NCBI RefSeq assembly: GCF_032586175.1
Contig: NZ_JAWHTE010000006.1
Location: 124,001 to 188,000 of the forward strand
Direction: 5' to 3'
DNA from: Ovoidimarina sediminis
GTDB lineage: Bacteria; Pseudomonadota; Alphaproteobacteria; Rhodobacterales; Rhodobacteraceae
DNA: 64,000 bases
How positions within the stretch are numbered: the first letter of the stretch is position 1; the number at the start of each line of letters is the position of its first letter. The notes under the pieces were generated by a model. It had not been told where the DNA came from, searched no databases, and worked only from the letters and a program-made list of their open reading frames with translations. A program made the position numbers and the translations under genes. Shown here in pieces: positions 1 through 8,189 of the stretch.

Positions 1-82
1 AACCCCGGATGCCCGCCGAGGCACGGCGGCGGAAGCTCGCGGAATGGCGCAGCGCGGTTGCGCGCGCCCTCCCGCCAGTCTA

Positions 83-98
83 GTGCATAATTATTCAC
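83..98. promoter_or_regulatory. Candidate SorC operator
   Basis: GTGCATAATTATTCAC is a 16-bp dyad with one mismatched pair, lying in an AT-rich patch 29 bp before the regulator start at 127. SorC/DeoR sugar regulators commonly bind such dyads next to their own gene, so autoregulation is the likely role. This is inference from position and symmetry only. Confidence 0.4.
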
Positions 99-126
99 AG
101 AATCCGCCCCGGAGAGACGGCCAAGC

Positions 127-1125
127 ATGTCCCGCCTAAACGAACTCAGGCTCATCGCGCGGGTCGCGCAGATGTACCATATCGAGGGCGCCCGGCAGGC
201 GGACATCGCCAAACACCTGCGGATCTCCCAGGCCACCGTCTCGCGGATCCTCAAGAAGGCGGTGGACGAGGAAATCGTCCGCACCACCGTCGTCGCCCCC
301 TCGGGCACCTATGCCGAACTGGAAACGGCGATCCGCGATCGCTTCGGCGTCAGCGAGGCCATCGTCGTCGAATGCTCCGAAGACCGCGACGGCGCGATCA
401 TGGCCCGCATCGGCGAGGCGGCGGCCCATTTCCTCGAAGCCACGCTGCAACCCGGCGAAATCATCGGCGTCTCAAGCTGGTCGGAAACCATCCTCAGGAT
501 GGTCGACAACATCCACCCGATGAAGGGCGGCCGCGCCAAGCACATCGTCCAGACGCTGGGCGGCATGGGCGATCCCACCGTCCAGATCCACGCCAACCAG
601 CTCACCACCCGCCTCGCCCGGCTGACCGGGGCCGAAGCGCATCTGCTCAGCGCCCCGGGCGTCGCCCAGTCCCGCGAGGCCAAGCTCGTCCTCCTGGGCG
701 ATCCCTACGTGCGCGAAACCATGGATCTCTTCGGCAAGATCACCCTGGCCATCGTCGGCATCGGCGCCGTCGAACCCTCTTCCATGCTCGCGCGCAGCGG
801 CAACGTCTTCTCCTCCCGCGAACTCGCGGACATCGCCGAGGCGGGCGGCGTCGGCGATATCAGCCTGCGCTTCTTCGACGCCGACGGCGCGCTCGTGAAA
901 ACCCCGCTCGACGACCGGGTGATCGGCATGCCGCTCGAAAGCCTCCGGGGCGTGGATCGCGTCATGGCGCTGGCCGGCGGCCAGTCCAAGACGAAGGCCA
1001 TCGAAGGCGCGCTCCGCACCGGCGTCATCGACCTCCTCATCACCGACAAATTCACCGCGGCCCGGCTTGTCCCCGACGCCGCGCAGAACGACCCCGAGGG
1101 AGGGCTTCAGCGTGAACCGGTTTGA
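127..1125 (+). CDS. SorC-family sugar-responsive transcriptional regulator
   Basis: A 332-residue protein of the usual SorC length. The N-terminal helix-turn-helix (about residues 20-45, ARQADIAKHLRISQATVSRI) is followed by the C-terminal sugar-phosphate-binding domain (about 65-315) typical of regulators that sense phosphorylated sugars or polyols. The start has a GGAGAG ribosome site. The next gene, an SDR dehydrogenase, starts inside its last codons (14-nt overlap), so the two form a translationally coupled unit and the effector is probably the substrate or product of that dehydrogenase, such as a polyol. The rest of a sugar or polyol operon, if any, may lie left of the window. Family is clear; effector unknown. 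Confidence 0.9.
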   Translation: MSRLNELRLIARVAQMYHIEGARQADIAKHLRISQATVSRILKKAVDEEIVRTTVVAPSGTYAELETAIRDRFGVSEAIVVECSEDRDGAIMARIGEAAAHFLEATLQPGEIIGVSSWSETILRMVDNIHPMKGGRAKHIVQTLGGMGDPTVQIHANQLTTRLARLTGAEAHLLSAPGVAQSREAKLVLLGDPYVRETMDLFGKITLAIVGIGAVEPSSMLARSGNVFSSRELADIAEAGGVGDISLRFFDADGALVKTPLDDRVIGMPLESLRGVDRVMALAGGQSKTKAIEGALRTGVIDLLITDKFTAARLVPDAAQNDPEGGLQREPV

Positions 1126-1891
1126 AAACAAGACCGTCGTCATCACCGGCGGCAACAAGGGGATCGGCTTCGCCCTCGCCACCCGCTTCTTCGAGGAAGG
1201 CGCCAACCTCGCGATCGCCTCGGTCGAGGAGGATGTGGAAGAGGCCGCGGCCCGCCTCGGCCCGCCCGACCGCGCGCTTGGCCTCCGCTGCGACGTTACC
1301 GACAAGGCGCAGGTCGCCGCCCTCTACGACACCGCCGCCCGCGCCTTCGGGCAGATCGACATCTCCGTCCAGAACGCGGGCATCATCACCATCGCGAAGG
1401 TCGAGGATCTGACCGAAGCCGAATGGGATGCGACGATGGACGTCAACACCAAGGGCGTCTTCCTCTGCTGCCAGGAGGCGATCCGCCACATGCGCGCGCA
1501 AGGCTCGGGCGGCCGCCTCATCAACACCGCCTCCGGCCAGGCCCGCGACGGCTTCATCTATACCCCCCATTACGCCGCCTCGAAATTCGGCGTCATGGGC
1601 CTCACCCAAAGCCTCGCGAAAGAGGTGGCGCTCGACGGGATCACCGTCAACGCCATCTGCCCCGGCATCATCGAAACCGACATGTGGGATTACAACGATC
1701 GCGTCTGGGGCCAGATGCTGGGCGATTACGGCCCCGGCGAACTGATGCAGGACTGGGTCGGGAACATCCCGATGAAGCGCGCGGGCAAGGGCAGCGACGT
1801 GGCGGGCCTCGTCGCCTTCCTCGCCAGCGACGACGCCGCCTATATCACCGGCCAGACGATCAACGTCGACGGCGGGCTCATCATGTCCTGA
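1112..1891 (+). CDS. Short-chain dehydrogenase/reductase (SDR), polyol type
   Basis: A classical SDR of 259 residues, predicted to oxidise or reduce a sugar alcohol with NAD(P). Near the N terminus is the cofactor motif TGGNKGIG; NAG lies near residue 91, a catalytic serine in the INTAS region, and the YAASK catalytic pair near residue 155; the C-terminal part (ITGQTINVDGG) is typical of SDRs. I chose GTG at 1112 because AGGGAGGG sits just upstream; a longer reading from 1067 would add residues that do not look like SDR. It overlaps the SorC gene by 14 nt, so the regulator probably controls it. Exact substrate cannot be told from sequence. Confidence 0.88.
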   Translation: MNRFENKTVVITGGNKGIGFALATRFFEEGANLAIASVEEDVEEAAARLGPPDRALGLRCDVTDKAQVAALYDTAARAFGQIDISVQNAGIITIAKVEDLTEAEWDATMDVNTKGVFLCCQEAIRHMRAQGSGGRLINTASGQARDGFIYTPHYAASKFGVMGLTQSLAKEVALDGITVNAICPGIIETDMWDYNDRVWGQMLGDYGPGELMQDWVGNIPMKRAGKGSDVAGLVAFLASDDAAYITGQTINVDGGLIMS

Positions 1892-1918
1892 CGCCCGCCG
1901 CCGTGGCGGCCCCTGTCC

Positions 1919-2374
1919 TCAGGCCGCCACCTCGTGCACAGCGCCAAGCCCGGCCATGTGCAGCGCCGCATCCGCCGCCTCGGCCCCCTTCTTCACGAAG
2001 TGGTCGAGGAAGAACGCGCGGTGTGCCTCCGTCTCCTGGAAATGATGCGGGGTCAGCGACACCGACAGCACCGGCACATCGGTCTCTAGCCCGACCTGCA
2101 TCAACCCGTTCACCACCGTGCCGGCCACGAAATCGTGCCGGTAGATGCCCCCGTCCACGACAAACGCCGCCGCCGCGATCGCATCGTACCGTCCGGTCCG
2201 CGCCAGCCGCTTCGCCATCAGCGGAAGCTCGAACGCGCCGGGCACCTCAACCACATCCACCTCGTACGCCACGCCCAGTTCCGTCAGCCGTGCCTCGAAC
2301 CCGGCCTGCGCCTGATCCACGATATCGGCATGCCAGCGTGCCTTGATGAATGCGAACCTGTGGGATTTTGTCAT
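1919..2374 (-). CDS. ribH: 6,7-dimethyl-8-ribityllumazine synthase, type II (RibH2-like)
   Basis: Catalyses the penultimate step of riboflavin synthesis, condensing the ribitylaminopyrimidine with dihydroxybutanone phosphate. The 151-residue protein carries the ARWHADIVD start, the VPGAFELP loop, and the GGIYRHDFVA segment with the conserved histidine. The wording of these segments closely resembles the Brucella RibH2 decameric type rather than the icosahedral type. ATG at 2374 is preferred over upstream ATGs because GGAGG lies 7 nt before it. An FMN riboswitch lies directly upstream, with no other rib gene next to it, so this is a stand-alone FMN-controlled copy; a second ribH elsewhere is likely by analogy with Brucella. 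Confidence 0.93.
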   Translation of the reverse strand: MTKSHRFAFIKARWHADIVDQAQAGFEARLTELGVAYEVDVVEVPGAFELPLMAKRLARTGRYDAIAAAAFVVDGGIYRHDFVAGTVVNGLMQVGLETDVPVLSVSLTPHHFQETEAHRAFFLDHFVKKGAEAADAALHMAGLGAVHEVAA

Positions 2375-2384
2375 CAGATGTCCT

Positions 2385-2428
2385 CCTGTCGTCATGACGC
2401 AATCCCAGAGCGACAGGGGACAGCCCCC
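2385..2428 (-). promoter_or_regulatory. Predicted translational expression platform of the FMN riboswitch
   Basis: On the minus strand, CGACAGG (plus 2385-2391), which runs into the ribH Shine-Dalgarno GGAGG, can pair with CCTGTCG (plus 2411-2417). A competing hairpin pairs CCCC (plus 2416-2419) with GGGG (within plus 2424-2428). The two stems share bases 2416-2417 and so exclude each other, the layout expected of ligand-controlled Shine-Dalgarno sequestration. No T-run follows, which argues against a terminator switch. Confidence 0.55.
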
Positions 2429-2446
2429 TTCAGGGCCAACCCACTG

Positions 2447-2572
2447 CATTCTCTCCCATCCGGACTATCACCGTCGGCTTCGGAGTTTCACCGAATCTGC
2501 TGACCCATCTCATCGAAATGGCGCTCGCGGGCTATACCGCCGGTAGGGACTTTCACCCCGCCCTGAGAATAC
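2447..2572 (-). promoter_or_regulatory. FMN riboswitch (RFN element)
   Basis: Read on the minus strand, the region contains the conserved RFN blocks in order: GGGCGGGGTGAAAGTCCC, ACCGGCGGTA, GTCAGCAGATTCGGTGA, CCGAAGCCGACGGTGATAGT and CCGGATGGGAGAGAA. The outer TTCTC/GAGAA ends can close the P1 stem. It lies 70 nt upstream of the ribH start and should shut down ribH when FMN is abundant. These motifs are highly specific to this class. Confidence 0.97.
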
Positions 2573-2617
2573 CGCCCCGTACCAACGGGCAACCCGCCGG
2601 TCAACCGACAGGCGCGG

Positions 2618-4975
2618 TCATTTCCGGACGAAAACGACACCCATCGAATCTTCCAGCGCCAGCGGCCCGCCCTCGTAATCCTCTCCGATCAGCGGGCTGG
2701 CCAGCGCCACGCGCCACCCGTCCCGGGGCGCGCCCTCGGGCAGAAGGTCCAGGGGCTCGATCACCCCCGTGGGCTTGCCTTCCATATGGCAAAGCGTGAA
2801 CACGCCCATGCCGTCCGGCCCCTGCCGGTGCGCGGCGAAAACCGTCCGCCCGTCGATCGGTTCGAGATAGCGGAAATCGTCGCCCGCTCCGAAATTCCCC
2901 GTCAGCCACGGGTTCTCCAGCCGGAACTCCCGCAAGCGCCGCATGAAACGCGTCTGCGCCGGGTCGAGCAGCGAGAAGGAATGCGACACGTTGCAGTATT
3001 CGTGCATGTCATCCATCCACGCCCGCGCGATCTCCTTCAGATTCTCCACCGTGAACCGCACCGGGCCCGACAGCGCGGGCTCCACCGCGTTCAGAAGCGC
3101 CGCGATCGTATCGAGGTGATATTCCGTCACCTCCACCAGCGCCGGCAGGAACTCGAAGAACCGCGCCAGGTCCTCCCGCGTCTCGAAACCAAGCGCCTTC
3201 AGGCGCCGGAAACTTCCCGGCGTCGAATAGCTGTACTCGTCCACCTGCCATTTCAGGCTGATCGCCTCTTCGGCCACCACCTTCACGCCGTACCGGTCGT
3301 CCTGGTTGCGGATGAAGCCCCAGCTGGCCCGCGCCGTCGCGTTCAGAAAATCCATCGGCACGCCGGGAAACACGGCATAGGTCAGCATCGACACGGCGGG
3401 GTTGTCATAGGCCTTGTCGAGGATCTCCATCCGCGTCTCGCCCAGCCGCGTGTTGATGTTCAGCTTCGGGCTCACCTGCGTGCCCCGCCGCAGCGTGTCG
3501 TGGTTCGCGGTCCCGGATATCCAGTTCTCCCCGTGGCGCAAAATCTCCTGGATGCGCCAGTATTTCGACACCCAGAAGGTGTAGATGAAGGGCGTGTTAT
3601 GGGCGAAGGTCAGCGGCCCCCACTGGAAGATATCGTCATCCCGCTGCGCCTCGATCACCGCGCGGTAGGTCGAACTCAGCTCCCAGTCCTCCTCGGGCCA
3701 GGGCCGCCCGTCCTCGAACACGAACCACGGGCGGTATTCGGTGCCCGCAACCTCCTGCACGATGTCCGACATCTCCTGCAGGTAATCGTCGTCATGGTGC
3801 AGCGCCTGCGTCGCCGGATCCCACCACTTGAAATCCTGCGCCCCGTCCACGCGCACGCCGTCCGCCCCGAAATTCACCTTCCTTCGCTGCATCTCCAGAA
3901 GGATCGCCCGCACGATCGGGTTCTTGTAGTCGAGGTTCTGCCCGTACATGTTCGGGCCGGCGAAATAGTGGCTCGCCAGCGCGTCGAGCCCCTGGTTGTC
4001 CGAATGCCCGAACACCACGTCCAGGATCAGCTTCTTCGGCCCGCCCGGAAACCCGTGCAGCGCGGCGGCCAGGTCGATCAGCTCGTCGGGCCGCCCGCTT
4101 TCCAGAAGCACCGGGTTCACCGTCGCCATGCCGGAAATCACCACGTCATAGCCCCAGTTCGTCGTGCTGGGCCGCGTCAGCGTCACCTCCGCCACATCGC
4201 CGTCCAGCACCTCTTCCGCCCAGAAGCCGGGGCCGGTCTCGAACACGGTCGTGGGCTCCACCGGCAGGGGCTGCACCGCATCGTAGCCCACGAAAAGCTC
4301 GTCCGCCGGCTCAAGCGCCAGCCCGTTTTCCACCCGCGCCGCGATCCGCTCGATGTGGCGCGTCAGGCTCGCCAGCGTGCCCCCGGCGGTCGCGGTCGGA
4401 ATGTGAAGCTGCAGGATGCTCGTCGGCGGGCCGAACTTGTGCGGCGCCGCGCCCTTCAGCGCCTCGAAATAGGCGCGGTCGGGCCGCTCCGCCTGCATCG
4501 CGGCCACGTCATACACCTCCGCCGGCGCGAAGGCGCCATAGGGCAGCGACATCGCCAGCGGATCCAGCACGCGCGTCAGCGCCCCCTCCGCATCGCGCCA
4601 CACCAGCGCATAGAAGTCCCCCGTCCGGTCCCGCCGCCCGGCCCTGACGCCCTGCGCGGCCGAGAAGACGAAGCCCTCGCTCCGCACCACCGGCAACAGC
4701 ATCCGCTCGAACCGGGCCTCCGTATGCGAGGCGGTCAGATCAAGGTCGTCGGGCGCGCGCAGGATTTCCAGGAAGATGTCGCTCTGCGACACGTGCCAGT
4801 CCAGAAGCTCGGGCGCCCAGAACCCGAACTCCACCCCGTCCCCGACGACATGCGCCCCAAGCCTCCGCGCAATACTCTTGCCCGCGGCGAAGCTGTCGGC
4901 AGCGGAAACCAGTGCCGCGTTGCACCAGTCGGCAAGCGCGGCGGCGGCGTCGGGATCGTATGTGATATCGGCCAT
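2618..4975 (-). CDS. gghA: Glucosylglycerol hydrolase (GH13-like)
   Basis: A 785-residue cytoplasmic alpha-amylase-superfamily enzyme. The three GH13 catalytic positions are visible: nucleophile Asp377 in GVRVDGAQDF, acid/base Glu421 in FVFEDGRP, and transition-state Asp493 in TANHDTLRRG. Overall architecture and the neighbouring ggpS point to glucosylglycerol hydrolase, which splits the osmolyte into glucose and glycerol on release from salt stress, as described for cyanobacterial GghA. It follows galU by 61 bp on the same strand and is divergent from the synthesis genes. No clear Shine-Dalgarno precedes the ATG. A related glycoside hydrolase acting on another glucoside is the main alternative. 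Confidence 0.8.
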   Translation of the reverse strand: MADITYDPDAAAALADWCNAALVSAADSFAAGKSIARRLGAHVVGDGVEFGFWAPELLDWHVSQSDIFLEILRAPDDLDLTASHTEARFERMLLPVVRSEGFVFSAAQGVRAGRRDRTGDFYALVWRDAEGALTRVLDPLAMSLPYGAFAPAEVYDVAAMQAERPDRAYFEALKGAAPHKFGPPTSILQLHIPTATAGGTLASLTRHIERIAARVENGLALEPADELFVGYDAVQPLPVEPTTVFETGPGFWAEEVLDGDVAEVTLTRPSTTNWGYDVVISGMATVNPVLLESGRPDELIDLAAALHGFPGGPKKLILDVVFGHSDNQGLDALASHYFAGPNMYGQNLDYKNPIVRAILLEMQRRKVNFGADGVRVDGAQDFKWWDPATQALHHDDDYLQEMSDIVQEVAGTEYRPWFVFEDGRPWPEEDWELSSTYRAVIEAQRDDDIFQWGPLTFAHNTPFIYTFWVSKYWRIQEILRHGENWISGTANHDTLRRGTQVSPKLNINTRLGETRMEILDKAYDNPAVSMLTYAVFPGVPMDFLNATARASWGFIRNQDDRYGVKVVAEEAISLKWQVDEYSYSTPGSFRRLKALGFETREDLARFFEFLPALVEVTEYHLDTIAALLNAVEPALSGPVRFTVENLKEIARAWMDDMHEYCNVSHSFSLLDPAQTRFMRRLREFRLENPWLTGNFGAGDDFRYLEPIDGRTVFAAHRQGPDGMGVFTLCHMEGKPTGVIEPLDLLPEGAPRDGWRVALASPLIGEDYEGGPLALEDSMGVVFVRK

Positions 4976-5036
4976 GACCGGCAGGAATGGCGAAAGGCGC
5001 GGCGGGATTCAACCGGGAAGCGCCGCGCGCCTCCGT

Positions 5037-5930
5037 TCAGGCCGCGCGCGGCGCCACGCACATCGCCGCGTGCTCTTCCAGAACCGGCGCAAGCTCGGGG
5101 TCCTGCGCGGCAAGGTGCAGCGTCGCCTGCAGCATCCCCGCCTTCGATCCGCAATCGAACCGCGTGCCGGAAAAGCGGAACCCCGCAAGGCCCTCGCGCT
5201 GCGCCCCCCGCGCGATCGCGTCGGTCAGCTGGATTTCGCCGCCCGCGCCCGGCTCCTGCGTCGCAAGGCTCTCGAAGATGCTTTCGCCAAGGATATACCG
5301 CCCGACCACGGCCTCGCGCGACGGCGCGGCCTCGGGATCGGGCTTTTCCACCATCCCGTCGGCCCGCAGAAGCCGCCCCCGGGCCTCTGTCACCGACAGG
5401 ATGCCGTATTTCTTCGTCTCCTCCTCGCGCGGCACCGTCATGGTCGCCACCATGTGCCCGGCCTGCGACGCGGCGTAGGCCTCGATCATCTCGCCCAGGC
5501 ATCCTTTGCCGAGGATCAGATCATCGGGCAAAATCACCGCAACCGGCCCCGGCAGCGCCTGCTCCCGGGCGCACAGAACCGCGTGCCCCAGCCCCAGCGG
5601 CTCATGCTGCATCGTGAAAACGGCGTCGTCCGCCTCCGGGCAAAGCGCCGCCTCCTGCAACTCGTCGGCCAGATCGCGCTTGCCCCGCGCCCTGAGATCC
5701 GCGCGCAGCTTCGCGTCGTCCATCACATGCCGTTCGATGGCGGATTTCGACGGGTGGCTGACGAACACCATCCGCTCGATCCCGGCCGCCTGTGCCTCGT
5801 CGATCGCATACTGGATCAGCGGCGTGTCGATGACCGGCAGAAGCTCCTTCGGGGTCGCCTTCGTGGCGGGCAGAAACCGGGTGCCCATCCCCGCGACCGG
5901 AAAAATAGCCGTTCTCACCGTTTTACGCAT
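5037..5930 (-). CDS. galU: UTP--glucose-1-phosphate uridylyltransferase
   Basis: Makes UDP-glucose from UTP and glucose-1-phosphate. The 297-residue protein starts MRKTVRTAIFPVAGMGTRFLP with the nucleotide-binding loop and the KATPKELLPVIDTP segment diagnostic of GalU, and has the usual length. ATG at 5930 is chosen because AAAAGGAGC precedes it; a longer reading would add about 21 non-homologous residues. Its place between gghA and the divergent gpsA-HAD-ggpS genes suggests it supplies the glucosyl donor for glucosylglycerol synthesis, although cyanobacterial GgpS uses ADP-glucose. Confidence 0.95.
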   Translation of the reverse strand: MRKTVRTAIFPVAGMGTRFLPATKATPKELLPVIDTPLIQYAIDEAQAAGIERMVFVSHPSKSAIERHVMDDAKLRADLRARGKRDLADELQEAALCPEADDAVFTMQHEPLGLGHAVLCAREQALPGPVAVILPDDLILGKGCLGEMIEAYAASQAGHMVATMTVPREEETKKYGILSVTEARGRLLRADGMVEKPDPEAAPSREAVVGRYILGESIFESLATQEPGAGGEIQLTDAIARGAQREGLAGFRFSGTRFDCGSKAGMLQATLHLAAQDPELAPVLEEHAAMCVAPRAA

Positions 5931-6245
5931 CTGCTGCTCCTTTTGATGTGACGCTGCATTGCAGCAGGATAGCATCTCCACCGGAATAGTCAAAAAACGA
6001 CGCGCAAATGTCGTTTATCGATCATTATTCCGATTAATTTGAAGGCAGCTTCGATGTTTTTTTGCACATCACCCCCGAAAACCCGTGTCACACGGCCCGA
6101 CAGAGGGAACTTTTTTGCATCTGCGGCATTGAAGTTTGCGGTAACAAAGGCATCTTTTGCGACATGACTGGTCTATAAACGACATCACCGGCCCCAGCGG
6201 CCCGTCCTCCCCACACCTCCCTTTCACCCCGACCCCGAGGTTCCG
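5931..6245. promoter_or_regulatory. Divergent intergenic region between galU and gpsA
   Basis: This 315-bp gene-free stretch is markedly more AT-rich than its surroundings (5985-6180) and must hold the promoters for both arms of the glucosylglycerol locus. A TATAAA at 6174-6179 could be a -10 element for the plus-strand genes, but I see no convincing -35. Short T-runs occur at 6056-6064 and 6111-6116. No clear dyad operator or RNA gene is visible. A salt-responsive promoter would be expected here. Confidence 0.45.
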
Positions 6246-7388
6246 ATGAAGCACGTCCCCGTCTCAGGCGATCCCGTACCCTTCTCCGCGAAACCCTTTC
6301 GCAGCGTCGCCGTCATCGGCGCCGGCTCCTGGGGCACCGCGCTGGCCGCCACGCTGGCCCGCGCGGGCGTGCAAACCCGTATCTGGGGGCGCGACGCTGC
6401 TGTCGTGAACGACATCAACGCCACCCACCGGAACGCGAAATTCATCCCCGACGTCGATCTTCCGCCGAACCTCCTCGCCGTGCACGAGATGTCCGACGCC
6501 CTCAGGGGCGCCGAGGCCGCGATGATCGTCGTTCCCTCCCGCAGCGTCCGCGCGGTCGCCCGCCAGGTCGCCGCCCATGCCGCCCCGGGCATCCCCGTCG
6601 CCATCTGCGCCAAGGGGATCGAGGCCGAAACCGGCCTTCTGATGACCCAGGTCGCCGAGGAAGAACTGGGCTCCCGCCCCATCGGCTGCGTCTCGGGCCC
6701 CACCTTCGCCCGCGAAACCGCGCTCGGCCACCCGACGGCGGCCACCGTGGCCTTCCCCTTCGCCTATGCCGACCGGCTGACACCGCACGAAAGCCCCGCC
6801 GCCCGCTTTTCCGTCTCGCTGACGACCGAAAGCTTCCGCGCCTATGTCTCCGACGATCTCATCGGCGTCGAAATCGGCGGCGCGGTGAAGAACGTGATCG
6901 CCATCGCCTGTGGCATGATGACGGGCGCGGGCTTCGCCGAAAACACCCGCGCCGCCCTCATCACCCGCGGCCTCGACGAGATGAAGATCCTGGCCGAGGC
7001 CCTGGGCGGCCGCCGCGAAACCGTCACCGGGCTTTCGGGCATCGGCGACCTCTCCCTCACCTGCTCGAGCCCGACATCACGGAACATGTCGCTCGGTCAG
7101 CAGTTGGGTGAAGGAACCCCAAGGGAAAACTGCTTCGGAGGAAAGCCCGTCGTTGTAGAAGGCGAATTCAACGCAAAGACCGTGACGGATCTCGCGCGAA
7201 AGGTCGGCATCACCATGCCGATCTGCGAAACCGTGCGGTCCATCCTGCACGAAGGGGAAGAGCTCGGAACGGCCTTCGCCGCCCTCTGGGCCCGTCCCAT
7301 CGAAGCCGAGCCGCGCGCCATGGCGCTCTCGCTCGATCATCCCGCCACCCATCAAGCCATTGCAAATCTTGCTGAAAGGATCTCATGA
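6246..7388 (+). CDS. gpsA: NAD(P)H-dependent glycerol-3-phosphate dehydrogenase
   Basis: Reduces dihydroxyacetone phosphate to sn-glycerol-3-phosphate. The 380-residue protein has the GAGSWGTALA dinucleotide-binding motif (about residues 26-35), the GPTFARE segment, the catalytic-lysine region GGAVKNVIAIA, and the substrate-site segment NTRAALITRGLDEM. It is longer than many GpsA proteins, with an N-terminal extension of about 20 residues and a C-terminal tail. GAGG precedes the ATG. Being the first gene of a unit with the HAD phosphatase (ATGA overlap) and ggpS, it probably supplies glycerol-3-phosphate for glucosylglycerol and is a dedicated paralogue; a separate housekeeping gpsA is likely elsewhere. 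Confidence 0.93.
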   Translation: MKHVPVSGDPVPFSAKPFRSVAVIGAGSWGTALAATLARAGVQTRIWGRDAAVVNDINATHRNAKFIPDVDLPPNLLAVHEMSDALRGAEAAMIVVPSRSVRAVARQVAAHAAPGIPVAICAKGIEAETGLLMTQVAEEELGSRPIGCVSGPTFARETALGHPTAATVAFPFAYADRLTPHESPAARFSVSLTTESFRAYVSDDLIGVEIGGAVKNVIAIACGMMTGAGFAENTRAALITRGLDEMKILAEALGGRRETVTGLSGIGDLSLTCSSPTSRNMSLGQQLGEGTPRENCFGGKPVVVEGEFNAKTVTDLARKVGITMPICETVRSILHEGEELGTAFAALWARPIEAEPRAMALSLDHPATHQAIANLAERIS

Positions 7389-8176
7389 CCCGCCACGAAA
7401 TCTTCACACCGCACCCCACCTCCACCGATCATATCGCGACGAAGGAACTCGTCCTCGCAACCGACCTCGACGGCACGTTCCTCGGCGGGTCCGACGAGGA
7501 TCGCGCGCAGTTCTATGACTGGATCGAAGACAACCGTGCGCGTGTGGGCCTCATCTTCGTGACGGGCCGCGATCCGGGCTTCATCAGCCAGCTGACAAAG
7601 ACGGGCCGCGCCCCGCGCCCCGATTACGTCGTGGGCGATGTCGGCACCACGATCGCCGAAGTCGGGCGCGATCACCTGCTCTCCCCCATCGAAGAGCTCG
7701 AGGCCGAAATCGCCGAGGCATGGGGCGACGCGGGCGGCATGATCCTCGCCGCGCTGAAACCCGTCCAGGGCATCAGGCTCCAGTCCACCGGCTTCCGCTA
7801 CCGCGCAAGCTACGATATGGATCCCGCCCGCTTCGATCAGAAGGCACTCGATATCGTCGCGGGCCTCGGCCTCGACGCGCTGATTTCCGACAACCGCTAT
7901 TTCGACGTGCTGCCGAAGGGCGTCAGCAAGGGGCCCTCGCTCCTGCGCCTCCTCGCCCATCTCGGCATCGACAACCGCCGCACGCTGGTGGCGGGCGACA
8001 CCCTGAACGATCTCTCCATGCTGTCGCTCGGCCTGCCCGCGGTCGCCGTCGGCGGCTCCGAACAGGCGCTTCTCGATGAGGTCTCGGGCCTCGATCACGT
8101 GCACGCGGCACGGGGCGTCGGCGTGGCCGGCATCGCCGAAGCCATCCTGCACTTCGAAATGCTGACGACAAGCTGA
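7385..8176 (+). CDS. HAD-superfamily sugar-phosphate phosphatase, probable glucosylglycerol-3-phosphate phosphatase
   Basis: A 263-residue HAD type IIB hydrolase of the sucrose/trehalose-phosphate phosphatase type. Motif I is DLDGTF (about residues 28-33), motif II the VTGRD threonine, motif III the lysine in VLPKGVSKG, and motif IV GDTLNDLSM. ATG overlaps the gpsA stop (ATGA) and the gene is 13 bp before ggpS, so it should remove phosphate from the GgpS product. Pseudomonas-type GgpPS enzymes fuse a HAD-like domain to GgpS; here the two activities are separate genes. Assignment of substrate is from context. Confidence 0.82.
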   Translation: MTRHEIFTPHPTSTDHIATKELVLATDLDGTFLGGSDEDRAQFYDWIEDNRARVGLIFVTGRDPGFISQLTKTGRAPRPDYVVGDVGTTIAEVGRDHLLSPIEELEAEIAEAWGDAGGMILAALKPVQGIRLQSTGFRYRASYDMDPARFDQKALDIVAGLGLDALISDNRYFDVLPKGVSKGPSLLRLLAHLGIDNRRTLVAGDTLNDLSMLSLGLPAVAVGGSEQALLDEVSGLDHVHAARGVGVAGIAEAILHFEMLTTS

Positions 8177-8189
8177 GGAGACGCCCCCA

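Noticed and set aside
1897..1910. GCCGCC-GT-GGCGGC hairpin between the SDR and ribH genes
   Set aside because: The loop is only 2 nt and no T-run follows on either strand; such GC palindromes occur by chance here.
2786..5617. A 943-codon plus-strand open frame across gghA and galU
   Set aside because: It is rich in Arg, His and Pro with no recognisable domain, as expected for an antisense frame in GC-rich DNA; gghA and galU have clear motifs on the other strand.
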